Source: Apostichopus japonicus | Lineage: Eukaryota; Echinodermata; Holothuroidea; Aspidochirotida; Stichopodidae | Length of the DNA: 64,000 nucleotides | Reading direction: 5' to 3' | Assembly (NCBI RefSeq): GCF_037975245.1 | Contig: NC_092576.1 | Location: 5,418,501 to 5,482,500 of the forward strand | In this document: positions 45,582-60,300 of the stretch, piece after piece | Numbering within the stretch: position 1 is the first letter of the stretch | Layout: every line of letters starts with the position of its first letter | Translations under genes and position numbers: made by a program | Notes under the pieces: generated by a model | The model's input: the letters and a program-made list of their open reading frames with translations, nothing else | Databases searched by the model: none | What the model was told of the DNA's origin: nothing

Positions 45582-48327
45582 TTTCTTGCACTATGGACAT
45601 TACGTTGTTACATTCGTAATTCTAGCTGTAGCAGGGAGTTGTTATGGAAACGCACTGGTTGTAGTTTGGGCGATACTATCTAAACCTAGTACACAAAGCT
45701 TAGTAACGAAGCCGAGTGTACAATAGAATGGGATTTTTGAAGGTATGGAATTGATGTTACTATTTGTTTGTTTTTTATTTTGGTGATAGATAGTAAATTG
45801 TAGGTTAATGTCAGTAGGCAATAGCTGTAAGTTTCGTTTTTACATGGACGTACGTTGTAGTTTGTTGTTGGGAAGTCCAAGTAAGCTTGTTTACTCTGCT
45901 AGATTAACCGAGTGAAGGTTCCTTTCTACAACTGGATCAAAGGTCCGTTGTGTACTACGCTGTAATTTGGTAAACCTTGTGCAGTTTTGATATGGTATGT
46001 TTATTTCATTTTTATGACTCATAATGTGGCAATATGTACAGTAGCTATGCCACCGTGTATTATCATGAATTTCATATGCAATTCCTCATAGCCTAGTCAT
46101 ATTGCTTCTGCTACGTACTGTACTTTGTTTTGTTAAATGAAGAGGCTAGTTTAAATGTATGACCTGGTTTGGTACCAAAAACTTGGCCAATGCTGAAATT
46201 TTGATTTTCAACAGTGTTCTTTTTTGTAGTAGATTTTGCATATCAAATCGAACTGAACAACACCCAAAACAGTATCAATATAGCTGCAGTCTCAAGGCAG
46301 TGCTAAAAATACCAAGTGGAATTTCCCGAATGTATGTGTAGCACTAGGTGATTTACATATCTCATTGTGAAAGGTTCCCTCTCAAATATAAACGAACGTT
46401 ACATTATACTTGTAATCCAATGTAGCATTAAGTTCTGCATCATACAATCAGCATACGATCGTTTCACAAGGCTCTTTCAGAAGGTTTAACTTAATATATG
46501 AACTAGCCTATGCCTAAAGTATGTACAGAATCAACTGAATATACTTCAACCACTACACTAGTATAAATAACTATTACAATGCGGGCTAAATGGATTCGCC
46601 TATACCGTGATTCCACTACATTGAGTGAACATTATATCACTGAGCGAAATGTTATTGTGATATCTATGAATGGTTAGCCCATTTGTAAAGGCACCAAAGT
46701 AAAATAAACATAGGTAGTTGGTGAAGGGCAAGTTTCATTGTAAATGGTGACCCTTGCAATATAATGATATCGCGGGTTAAGGTTAAAGAGACACGGTGCA
46801 ATACCTAGTTCAGTAAGTTGGGTATCAATGAATATCCGTTGACTTAGTATGGACAAAAAGCTTGTTTCATTTCTCTATCATTCTGTGTCAAATCACTGAT
46901 CGCTGTTGCTCGACCCTCACCAAATATTTTGGGAGTTTATGTGTCTAGTATTTAATGATATAATGGTAAATCACTCAATTCAACCAAAACTCAATCAAAG
47001 CTTGAGATTTTTACTGTAATGTTTTGCCATTGCAAATACTTTTAGCCCTGCAATTGTAATTCAATGTTATATCATGTTACACGGTCAATGTCAATACCTC
47101 CTCAATATATTGTACAAATATTAGATCTCTTCTAGAATACAAAATTAGCTTCTTTCAACCTGACCAATATTAAATTTACAGTTGTCAAATACGACAGATT
47201 TTCCATTTCAGAGCAACTTTACAATCTCATAAATTAGTTGGATAAAAATAGAACCTGAAATTTAGTGTATAGAAAGAACTATATACTTACAGAACAAGTA
47301 CCGGTAAGTGATATTCATAGTTCTCACATTGTTATCTATGTGATTAGTTTGCTACTACAACCCTTCATCGTACTGGATTGCAACACAATCTATCATCTTC
47401 GGAGTTACATAATGTAAAAGTATAACACAGGAAATCATTGTGAGCGTGTGTTTATATTGACTGGATCAGTCACAATAACCTTAAAAAACACTCAAGTATC
47501 CTGAAGTAATACCATAGGAGGGCTTAATCACCCACAATGGCACATTTTAGGAAAAGAATACGAAAATTGGATACTGTGGCATTTTTAAAACAACTCCACA
47601 AAACAGTATTGAAACAACCTCAATTTTGCATTACGTTTTGTATGGGTTAAGCTCTATCGCTTTCTGTAATGAGAGGGTACTGGGATGTTCAATTACTGAG
47701 GAAAATTAAGGAAATGCCACATAGCCGACAAAGTTTCTTGCAAAATTTCAAATGGGCATAAATCGGACAATTTTGAAGCAATGCAACTGAAATGTTCACA
47801 CTTTCCTAATTTCAGGGTGCTCCAATCATACAAGAAAGGTGTTATTTTAGGAGAAGATTCAACTACAGACTTCACCATCAATATGTCCATTTGACATGGA
47901 ATGCCCCCTTTGTTCAATATGTCAGAACTATTGATTTCACCCTGATACAAATGATTTAAACTAATTACTTTACAATCCAGCTTTTCCGTCTACCAAAGTC
48001 GATAAGTGACCATTCGCAACTAAAGGTTTCTTTGACCATACATTAATGAATATAACCTCGCTGTTGAGTGACGGCTCAACAGCTCATTTTTTGGTTGCAG
48101 CACCAAAGAAAAAAAAGTATAACAGGAAACGATGACAGTGAAAAGGAGGATTTGAACTTTCATATTCTATCGAAAACAGATTTTCTTGCTGCCTTGCTCG
48201 TGATTTTCTTTTGACAAATGGTCTACCTATGAGTAAGAAGCAATGGTGGCCTCATCAACAGCGGGTGGCAAGGATCCTACGATCATCTTATGTCAGTTCA
48301 ATGAAGTGTCACTTCTTCCTTTTTCAG

Positions 48328-48382
48328 ATGTCTACCACAATCCATTTCATGATCCCTGCTATCATTTGGCCCATATTGAATG
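48328..48382 (+). CDS. Copy B exon 1: signal peptide
   Basis: ATG immediately after CCTTTTTCAG; encodes MSTTIHFMIPAIIWPILN plus one base. Donor GTAAGA. Same length and phase as exon 1 of copies A and 0. Confidence 0.8.
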
Positions 48383-51300
48383 GTAAGATTCAATAACGGA
48401 TTTATCTCGGAGAGGGGGAATGGGAGGGGACTGTGGTGGGTTATAGATGTAAGGGAAAGGGAAGGGTTATATGTTCATATGAAGATACAAAAAGTGAATG
48501 AAAGACCTGCACTGAGGTATTAGGGTTTCCTATGTCTGGAGTAGTACTTACACTATCACATCACTTGTACACGCCCAATAGAGGGGGGGGGGGGAGGTTG
48601 GTGACATTCGCAAATATGATGGAACTTTCTGGCATACTGATGTAAATGTAATATGAAATTTTTTGGTTTGTTTAGGGTGGAATTGGATGATATTTTTAAA
48701 CAGTAGTTGAATGCAAGTCAAAATTATTAACGCTTGCATATATATGATAGTTCTATGTTACTTTGACTTACCAATTTATACATTTGAAACTCGGTCTGAG
48801 TGGGAAAATGGATATGATATGAAACATTGTAAACGTCTTTTTTTCTTCAATTACAGGCATGGTTGTTTCATCAGATAAGTGCCAGTCTCCGCAATATCTG
48901 CAATTAGGAAAGAAAGGTACGATATCCTGCAACTATCCTGTTGATTTATATGCGGCAGTTTGGTTTAATTCAACCAGTGTGACTAGCAATGATCGGCCAT
49001 TTATATCCCTCACAGAAGGTATTGTATCTGGGCCTGGACATGAGTCCGGAGAATACGGTGTTCAACCCAATGGATCTCTTATAATCAACAAAGTTTCCAC
49101 CAAACATAATCATGTTTACAGAGTAACGACATTGGCCACTATAGATGAAGATCCTATCTTTGAAGATGTTCGTGTAGTTGTCTATGGTAAGTCGATTTCT
49201 TTGATAACAACATTCATGTTCATTTGCATCAGTTTATTGTGGTGGGTGTGTTTACAAATATAACAAAGAAGCAGACAATACATTATCTATAGGCATTCAT
49301 ATAGAGGAAAACTTGCAAACACAGATATATTCAAATAATCCTTCATATAACATTTTACAATATTAAAAGGAAAGTCCTAATTCCTCATACTTTATATATG
49401 CATTTCTCGGAGTCATATATTGCTTTCTACTTTTATAAACATAAAATTTATACTTTGCACATATAACCATTTAACAGGTGGTCGCTCTTCAGTGATTTTC
49501 TTACAAAGAAAAATAGTTTCCTGTTGAAAATAAAGAAGTTATAAATAAGGATATTGATTCATAAGACAATAACTTAATAACCAAGATATTGTTAAATGTT
49601 GAAACAAATCCGGCAAAAGTAGTAGTTTTGACACCTTACAAGAAATTAGAAGTGAATTCTCAATCCGTCAAAGCATGTTTTCATGTCCCTCCCCCCCCCC
49701 CCCCCCCCAAATCTTCCACATTAAAAGAAAGAAGCAGTATCCTGGTATTGAAACGATAAAACATTGCTTCTAACGTTTCGAAAATTCATTTAACTAAAAC
49801 AGTTGATTGAAATAGCATGGCGAGTAACTACGAGTAAGCAGTGTTCTATAAGTATTTCTTGAGCAGGAGGAATCATAATTCAATAGTTCAGTATTTTCCC
49901 ATTTAAAAGAATTGTTTAATTTTTCAGTAATGAACGCATCGGAAATAAGTTTGAATTTCCAAAGACCCTGACCAATACTCCGAAATTTTACTGATTATTT
50001 CTCTTGATCCTGCAAATTATTCAACGTCAAGTCATCCTCCAATAAGAGAACAAACGAGACAATGACCGATTTTACTCCTACTATTTGAAGATTATTTCTT
50101 TTCTGAAATCGTTCGTGCTTGTTGAGAAGAAAAGCATGATGCAAATTATATGACTTTAGTTTGGCCAATTATTCCTCGATGATCTTCACATTCTCCTTTC
50201 ATATTTCATTATCCTGTTCCATACATTGTTTCTCTTTTAACGTGAAGGTTTACAAGCTGACAAACGGTGGTTTGTTCGTTCATTCGTCAATCCATTCGTC
50301 CATACATTTAGTCATATACTCACTCAGTCATGTTCATACTATATAGACGTTGTTTAATGTTATCATACAAACGCTGGAACGATGAGAACATGTGAGAAAC
50401 TGTCGGTGTACAACCATACACATGATCAAGTAGTCTCACGTGATTAGTAGCTTACTAATAGAGTTACAATGGTTCAACAGTGTAAAAAGATATATTATTG
50501 AAATAGTACTAGCGCTGAAGCCAGCTGCATTGGGAGTATATATATCTAACGGTCCAACCACACTGCAGCACATTAATGCCCTAAAATGAAGCTATGAATG
50601 TTTGAATATCATGCGGTGTCTACGTGGCGACTGGATGTCATTTGTTAATTACAGTTCCTACTATATTATCTTCAGTAAATAATCTAAATAGAATATCTTT
50701 GTAAGGGACAAGCTACAGTTGAAATTTCTTATTGAAATATAAATTATTCGAAAAGTATGGTCGCCAAGATTAACAATAAATTAGCAGGTTAGTGTGAACT
50801 GCATGAGTAAAAAAGATCTTTAACAAAGAATACCGACTTCCATGCGACCTTTTGTTGTTAGTGAAACCAACTAAATTCATAAAACATATCCATATATATA
50901 AGCCTAATATTTTCTTGCTGGACAATATTACTTCAATTTGTCTTTCTTTCCACAATTTTCAGACAGACCACTTGAACCGTACCCAACCATTGATGCTACT
51001 GGATGTGACCAGAAATCATTATGCTTTTTAAAATTAAACGCTGCTTCCAGTTTAAGTTGTAATGTTTTACGAGTAGGTGCAGTATTAGATGATTTGTCAT
51101 GGAAGTTAAAAACTAACACTCGGGATGGACAGATCTCTTCTCAGTCGAAAGTTCTAGCAACCAGTGTCAATGAATTACAATCTTACCATACTGTTGTAGA
51201 TATTTCGTTACAAACCTCTCTCTCATTACGTTTATTCGTCTGCGCAGCGAGAAGCGAGGTGTCTGAGGTAGGTAACACTGAATCTGCGATCCTGGTTGAA

Positions 51301-54300
51301 AGCGGGACACTGGTAGCATCTAGCGAACCTCTGCTTGTAACTCCTAATGAAAGAGTGGTTATAAACTGCGGGGAAGTTGTGTCATTCTTTGTATGGAAAA
51401 AAGTAGGTCAAACGGAAGAAATTATTGCATTTGGAACTAAAAGTATGAGTGAAGTTATGATCCCTGATGGATTCACATTGCAAAATAGCTCTCTTGTCAT
51501 AAACACGGTTGAAAATCCTACCTTGGGCACGTACACGTGTGTTTATAGCACTGACGGTGTTACAACGAAATTTACATCAACTGGTGTAACTTTTCAGGGT
51601 AAGAACTACATTAAAATGCAAAAACTTACCCATAACTATTTTATGTGCAGGTTAAATTGTATGTGGTATGCCAGTAAACGTAGTAAACATAAACTGATCG
51701 AATGCATTTGTTATTTTGATGTGGAATTGAAAGAGAAGCGTTGCAAATAAAGGGACAGAGTTTAATAAAATCAAAGAGTAAGTAATGTACTTTTACTTTG
51801 TATGCGGTGTATAGTTCTTGATAACGATTTGACATACCGTTGTACATCATTCACATGCATGTTTGGGCTACTATGAACCTATTTATTATAGCTGTGTCGA
51901 TTTGTTATCTGGAGATGATGTCAACTTGTATCTAGAATTGTTGATGTTCATATTTTGACTATTTCTTGGTATTTCAGAGGAGGAACGACGAACCAGTTGG
52001 GATGTTGTTGTTGTTGTTGTTGTTGTTGTTGTGTTATTTGTGATGATTAGTTGCATCGTCGTACTTCTGATCGTGTTCTACCGCAGCCTCAGCAGCAGAC
52101 GCCGCAGCAGCATCCGCCGCCGCCGACCTAAAGGTAAATTATTGATTAATCACAAATGTCAATCTTACTCCGAAGTATCTAATATACTTCTGTTTAATTA
52201 ATTCGGTTCAGGGTTTCTTTTTGCAATCAGACTGTTGTCGACGCTGACTTAGATAACTCTACATGGTGAAATCATTTCCCCGTATTATGAATCTCTGCTT
52301 AATGGATTTATACTTAAAATACTTCGAAGCCATTGCAATATGTAACTTCTGAGTTTCTTCTTCAACTTTTCCTATAGCTGCACCAATGGCTGGTCCATGT
52401 TCCCATTATTGATATGACATTGTGTTAACTCCAACGTGTACCATTGAGGGGTGGGATGGGGGTCTTCCATTGCAATAATAGGGCATCTCTTACATATGAC
52501 ATCCCCCGTACACGTTTGGTTAGGCCTCTCCGAGATGCTCTTTATGACCTCTCAACCCTCCTTGGTATCGAATTCTTGAAATGCATTCCGGCGATTCCTG
52601 TTCTACCATGTTTGAGGACTCATAGCCACAAACCTGGATAGCACTAACATTCTAGTGCACTTTTTGTCGTTTTTCAATTAACTGTATTGGGAACGCAGTA
52701 CTATATTTCATAGTTTCACTACAAATTAGAGCAGTTTGCGGTGTAGCTTTGGTGATAATAATAACAATCAGACTTAAACCAAGTAAATGTAATGATGTTA
52801 GCCAAACGGACCCATAATATGTTTAGAGATCTTGGTGAAAGCAACCTGTTATAATAACAACATTTTTCAAATTAGTTTCATCTGTTTAATTATTATGAAC
52901 AAAATGTAAATACTCTACCTGTTTATTTTTAAATTTTAAATTTTGATGTAAGAAGCTACTCGTTCTCAGCTTGTATTAGCAAGTCTCCTGTACTGCACTT
53001 GCGTATAAATTTAAGTTGTTGACCCAGAATAAAATTAAATACGATTGTAAGACTGTTACTCATAAATCGACCTTGTTCTTTCATTTTAATGCCTTGTGTA
53101 AGACAGATATTCTTTCGGAGGACCAAACACGATATACACACGATGGGATAGTAAAGAGGTTGATGAAAGCATGTGAAGACCAGGTGAAAAACTTTTTACA
53201 GGATTCAGTGTGAATAAGCAATAATGAAATGATGTACTTAAGGTTCTTTTGTCAAACCATAACAGGTGGTGGAAGGATCTGAAAATATGAGACATTGAGA
53301 ATAAAGGTGACCGATCCATAGATAGTTACATTCGTTATTTTATTCTATTTTGTTTAAATTTTACATTAGCCAAACTATCCACTAGGTTCATATATACATC
53401 TAACAAGTGAAAAAATTGTGAAATATGTTAACCGTTCAGTCTTGTCTTAAAAATGCATGATGTTTCGATCATTGAACAATATATCAAACAGCGACGTCAC
53501 TTATTTTTGACTTTCAGTGAGTAAAAACTCATGTTTACTTCTCTAAATACTTGTTTCTGTTGAAGCAAATGATATGTGAAATGTTAAAACAAAATTTCCT
53601 GCAACTAGTGTCCACTTCATTTAGAAATTTTCAAACTCTACAGAAGAACACTGCAAAGTGTATTAACACTTTGTAATATAGATACGATTTAACTGATAAC
53701 TAATTAGGTAAAATAATGGACTTCGAAATCACACACGTGATGTTGAATAACTATCATGAAATATGTAAATTTGTTGCGTATTTGTAAAGACTAATTTGTA
53801 AACTTTAAATGCTTCAAGTTACGGCAATTAAGATATGAATATAACATTAAAATATTTTTATAGTTACTGTATTAAATGAATGAGAACGTTTTTTGTTGTT
53901 ACAGAGATGAAGCATTTTTGTTTGGCTGATATTCATCTCCATTGCCAATTAGCAGTTTGCTTTCCGACCCACATCATGTTAAGGACTTACCTATCTCAAC
54001 TCAGACCTATAGGCATTACTTAATTAAAAAGAATCATGAAGCAAAATACACACATTAAGCATCGTCATATCAATATTATCAATATAAATTAACTAAGCTA
54101 ATTTGAGACAACTGTCATGTTTCAATTTTCGATTTTCATGTTAGGATTTATTTCACACGATATGACAGACACACCTATTATTGCTATATCAATTGTAAAC
54201 TGTATTATTGTTAGCCAATCTTTGCAAAAACCTTGTGATCTATCCTAGTTAGTCAATGATCAAAATAACGTTGATAATGTTTTAAGGTTCCTCCTTCATG

Positions 54301-57300
54301 TTTGCTCAAACTTATTATGTAGTTAATTTCTTCAATAGGTTGACATTGAAATGGTTATACTGCGAGACAGCTTCATGTCAGTTGAAGATAACGGTGTAGC
54401 TATTAATCTTAGCTCTGGAGCAGTTTTACCTCCGATTAACACCTTGAAAAGTTTGTACTTTGAAAACGAAAAATGGCAACAATGGGACTTAACCAAATTG
54501 ATAAGTATCCTACAATATGCGTGTCACAGAAGTCCACCGACTGAAATCAAGTAAGCGTTGTTATATTGAACAGTCGCCTATTATTCATATCGTCTGAGAA
54601 AGAATTACATTTATTCAATTACCTATTTGTTGGAATAATTGCTATTAGAGTATAACTATATGTGAAGACATTTTAGCAATACGTCGAACCATCTCGTGCT
54701 TACATACAGTATGTACTGCTATAAGCGAATTGATTGATTTATCTATCAAACAAATAAGTTGATGTGCTCCTTCATTTGCGCAGGCAGCAGTAGACGTGAA
54801 ATGGAACGAAAACGATAATAAATAATTCAACCCGTATTTGCAGACTTAACAATAAGAGTATCATAATGCACACCTTTTAGTGTATCTAATGGCAAAAAAA
54901 CTGACGAATTAATACAATTTCTTCTCAAGGATTGAGAGAATTCTGCTGCCGTTTGAATTTGAGAACAAGTTGAGCACATTACAGCAGAAACCATCAGGTA
55001 AGACTGCAGTTTAATAAATTAATCTAACTATAAATTAATCTTTACAATTAAATGTTGAGGACGTTAAATGAAGTTGTGTAAATCATTGCAACTACACGAT
55101 TAAGAACATCATTAAAGCAAGTATGTGTTGAGAACAGGACGCCAGTACTATAATTGAAGGGGTACTAAACGAATGTCAAGAAGACTGTTACTTGTGCTAC
55201 AAATACAGAGCGCACAATTCATCTGTTGAATCGGGAATTACTAGGTTTATCAAGTATAGTCTTCAAAACGGATGTAAATGACAACACGGGCTAGTACTAA
55301 ATGTTTTACACCTTCAAGTTTTCATAGATACAAGACTAAAGAAAACACTTTTTACGGTCTCTTCCAGTTGTTTGGATTCCTGGTGTTGCAGCTGCAGGAT
55401 TACAGCGTATTAATTACGACACTGGACAGTGGGAGGTATGTCCTGGTAACATATGGTATATGAAGATATCATTTTAAATAGACTTATTATTAAATATACC
55501 GTTTACATAGTAGAAGAACTAACATAGTCAAATTCATCTGGGATACGTCTTAATAACACCCATCAAGTTCTTGCTAAGGTCTTCTTGCATACATATCAAG
55601 GGAAGTAAGGTGTACTTATCATGTTGTTATTTGTTTATTCACACAGAGTAAAACACAAGGTCCTCTAGAAAATTATATATATAATTGGCTTGTAAGTATA
55701 CATAACTTAGTAAAATATATTTCAATCCAGTGCAAACAGGCATGTGAACAGTTGAAGTCAACAACACTTGGTTCCGTTCAACGACTCATATTTTTCAGGA
55801 GTGGCGCAATTACGTTTTACTTCTGGGGAGGGGGAGGAGGAGGTGGTTGCGCCACGGCTTTTCAGAGGATATATTAGACAGAACAGAAATGGCCTGGATG
55901 TATCAGGATGATGTTAAGAAGTAGAATCAATTGCCTATTTTTTCGTATTTATTAATGAAACGGCTTAAAATGTGTGTAGAATTTATTTAATAGTATATCA
56001 GTATATTATAATTAGGCCAAGTCTTCTAAAGAAACCACGAATGTAGTGTTAGAATTACCTTATGCCAAGTCGATCAGTGTATTACACTGAATATTCATCT
56101 ATATAGACAGGCAATGGTGTTTTGCAGCTGTATCATGAGTAGAAGGAACGAATAAAGGGTTCTGTTATTTGGGGAAAAGTTATATTGCCTTTACATTTCC
56201 ACTTCCGGTCACTGCATGTCTGGTATATTAGCTGGTATGCTTGCCTACAAATTATGCTAACTGTAGACTAAGTTAGAAATAAACAGAGGAATGGATATTT
56301 AAGAAACAGGACAATGTTTGCATTTTTAAGACAATGAGCGATTAATTCCCATGATATTAATCGTATCACTATGGTGCAATTAAGCAGTAATTAGTTTATC
56401 ATATTATGTTAAATTCGTATCTTTAACTTAGTGACAACATTAACCTGTCGGTTGTTTCACATCTTGTCTTTCAGTTAAAGAAGTTTGAGGTATGTCTTTT
56501 TGTTTGCCATACTGTAATAACTCTCCACATTACCATGGTTTCCTATCTTATAGACATCTTCTCTACAATCAAAGCCAAGCTGGTGGTTTGAGATTTATTA
56601 TGAATGATTTATTACCTCTTGCAGAATTAATTATGAACAAACCCAAAGTATAGAGAACCCTTATAAACACATTACGTTTTAAGTTCTGTATTACACTTTT
56701 ATGTGATTGTCGTTGGCAAACAGATACTCTCAAATTATCTTCTTCACAAGAAACAAACTGTAATAAAGTAAATAAATACACAGAAAAAGGTCACTTCCAA
56801 TTTAGTAGAAAATATTTCATTTCACGTTTTCTTTCCGTGTTAGTTTTGCATGTTCTGTTTATGTGCGTGATAATATTGAACTTCATGTCTTACACTTGTA
56901 TTACAGAAAGAGAAGGCAAATGAAGAAGTGGTAAGTAAACTGGTAAATTTAGTATCCCATTATAAGTGGTAATTATGCCTGTACTATTCGTCAGATTAAT
57001 TTATCAAATTATTCTACGAGCAGGCAAGGATTCTATAGATATTGTGGTAAACTTGGTAAAATATTAAAGAAAACATTGTACTTACGAGTAAAATGTATGT
57101 GTTTATACAATTATGTGACCCATATTATTTGGGTAGGACAAAATATGGGTTTTTAGTGTATCAATGAATACACGCTTTCCGTTCTCCCGCATTTTATTTC
57201 CCTAAAATATCATTAGTTTAGGACAACTATTTACCTTGATGACCCCAGAGACGGCAGGGCCTGGTGAGGTTGTCTGGTCGTGGGCTTAATTCTCCACCCC

Positions 57301-60300
57301 ACTTTTTGGTCTGTAGTAAAACCTGTATTTGACAAACCAAAACATAGAGCGCAAATAATATTCATAAACAAAAAACAACTCGATGTTTTGAGATTAAATG
57401 ACGTCAGTTTGAGGAAATGGTTGGAAGTTTGAGGTATAGTAGTCGAAGGTTAGAGAATATAGAAATATAGAAAAAAAAAAAAAATTGAAATTGTTAAATA
57501 ACATCATTTCTTATTCTATGGGACGAAATCAAGCAAAGAGGTAAAAAAAGGTCGAAACGATCGACATTTTATGATAAGAAACATAAATTTAGGTATTACA
57601 ACTTAGAGACGAAAGTGGAATTTATATAAACAAAAGCGAGGTTAAGCGGGTGAACAGTCAAAATTTCGAGATGAAATGTTGAAGTTTACCATCTGCAGTG
57701 GCCCAACGAAGCATAAAAAGTAGAGATACCCAAAGTGACCACCGGTTGTTATTCTCCCTTCCCATTCCACTCCCCATCCTTATGATAGCTCCCTACGTAC
57801 CTCACTGCCCGTTGCTGTTGAATTTGCCTTAGACGTCACAGAGGACAAAGTTCGAAAAATCTTAGTCAAATTCCCCCATTTTAAGATGGGATCCACCGTT
57901 CTTGGACTGCCGTGTAAGAGGAAGTAAATATGTTATGCATTTTAATTGGTAATTGGCTATGTGTCACATGTTCCCATGAACATCACCTGTACTAATTGCA
58001 AAACAAATTAATGTGTTACCACAAGGGACTTCAACAATGGACATTAAGAAAATATGAACGTACACTCCCGTGTAGGGAGGAGGAGCCGACTGGGGGACCA
58101 AGAGTAAACATGATTGGGGATGCCCTCACCAACATGTCATGTCCTCCCCGCACCTTGGTTCCGCTACTACGAACATGACTTAACTGTGTTCACAACAAGA
58201 TAGTGTGGTTACCATGGTGAATTTCTTGTGATAACATGGTAGCACATATTTTAAGAAGTTATGCATGGGCGGGATTACGGGGGGGGGCAAGAGGGGGCAT
58301 TTGCCCCCCCCCCCACTTTTTCCCAAACCTTAATTTACTTTTTTGTCGTTTTCGTAGACAAATGTGCACAACCCTAATCGAAATTATTCCCTATCAAATA
58401 GGCCTATTTGTTTCGAATCTTAGTCGAATTTGTGTTTAACATCGTAACATGTAGCATGAATAACTGGAGCTGGAGCTAGCACATGGTTCGCAGCACAGGT
58501 TCCTGCACGAATCCTGGAGCTAACACACTAGCGATTCAATTCTGCATGTGATGAATCCGCGGCATGTGCTACAGTGCTAGCTTCAGGAATTGATTTTCAA
58601 CGTTGCTGCTCTACTGAATGCGTTGAATAACTAAATCCAGAGAAACGATTTACAAAAGCCAGAATTGCATATTGGGTATATCAATAATTAAGTTCAATAC
58701 ACTGACACATGACACACAACCCACCCCACCCCACCCCCAGTGGTCTAGCCCTTCATGAACAGTAAGTAACATTCAAGTATTTATTATGAATTTCTATGTT
58801 GCCTGATAATATGGCAATAGTTCAAACATAATGCTGGTACTGCCAGGTAATAATTTCATCTTCAAATCTCAGCCAGTACTATGAAATGACCCGTAAATAT
58901 ATTGCTCCATGATACACCTAGTCACATTGTAAAAACCAAACAGTCACCCCGCCTCGACTTCAGTGGCGACGGAACCCATAGACTTGAGGGGCTTATCCCC
59001 CATAAAAAAGTGTGGGGGGAAAGGTATGTTCAGCCCCTAATATTTGCCAAGTTCTCCAAGAAGTGGGGACCGCGGGGAGAATTTCGAAGTGGGTGCTGAA
59101 CATATTCTTGATCGGTCCAATGCACAATATACTAATAATTTTAGGGGGAAAGAACTGTCGAGATGTGATTTATTGTTACCAGAGGTGTCATATTTGCTGA
59201 TCTAGGATTTCCTTTTTGCTTAAATTTCGACACGCCGCGCCAACTGATGGTGGTGCACCGTCTAAATAGTGACGTATAAGCCTCAGTTGTGCATCACCAA
59301 ATAAGTTCTTCTATCTGTCCTCCCTAACTTTACACACGTTCATTAATTGTTTAGATGCAATTTAAAGCCTATATGGGTGTTAATTTTACCGATCTAAGGG
59401 TTCCTTTCATCAAAAATTTCGACGATCCTTGCCAACTGATGATGGCGCTTCGCTTAGATAGTGACGTATAACAAAAGTTGTACATCACCATCTGACCATA
59501 TGTTCTACTATCAATCCTCTTCAAATTTTTAAACGATAATTAACTATCTAGATACAATTGCAGACATGAGATCCATATTTCAAGGATGGGTACATGCAGC
59601 TTAGAGCACTCGGGAAGTGCCATTTCCGGCCATCTGGAGGGTTTGTAAAGCCCAAAAATTTCTTGTACGCTCCGCGCCAACCGATGGTGGCGCTCCGCTT
59701 AGATAGTCTTGCTGGCAGGTTTGCCCCCCCCCCCCCACCCCAACTGAATAATATAATAACTGGAATCAGATCACTATTCACAGTTTCAATGTGTTTAACC
59801 TTGTGTTTGTTACATAAAACATGCTAACTGTCTTTTCTTCTTGTTGATCAGATTTTACATGTTAATGTTGTATGTGATCATATTCTTACCCATTTGTTGC
59901 TTTCAGACCGACCAAACGGAAGGGTAAGTCTTAATACTGCGATTCCTTATCTGAACTGATAAACCGTGTTCTACATTCAGAGGTAACAAAATAATATATT
60001 GTGTGTTGTAAAAACTACTACAGTTCTAATATCATCATTTGTTTACAATCAATTAGCAACAGTAGTAATGCCGTCATTTGTGTAATTATGTCGTCATTTG
60101 GGTACACTCATTAAGATATATACAGTACAAGGTTGTCTTTTGTGTACACTCACTTAGCTAAAGTACTAATGTCATCATTTGTGCACAATCAATAAGCTAC
60201 ATTACTAATGTCACCATATGTGCACAGTCAATACGCTACTGTACTAATATCTTTCTTTATGTACAATCAATAAGCTACATTACTAATGTCACCATATGTG

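Noticed and set aside
59548-59827. Overlapping 77-residue frames on both strands
   Set aside because: Both lie in the repeat insertion with a C run; no support as genes.
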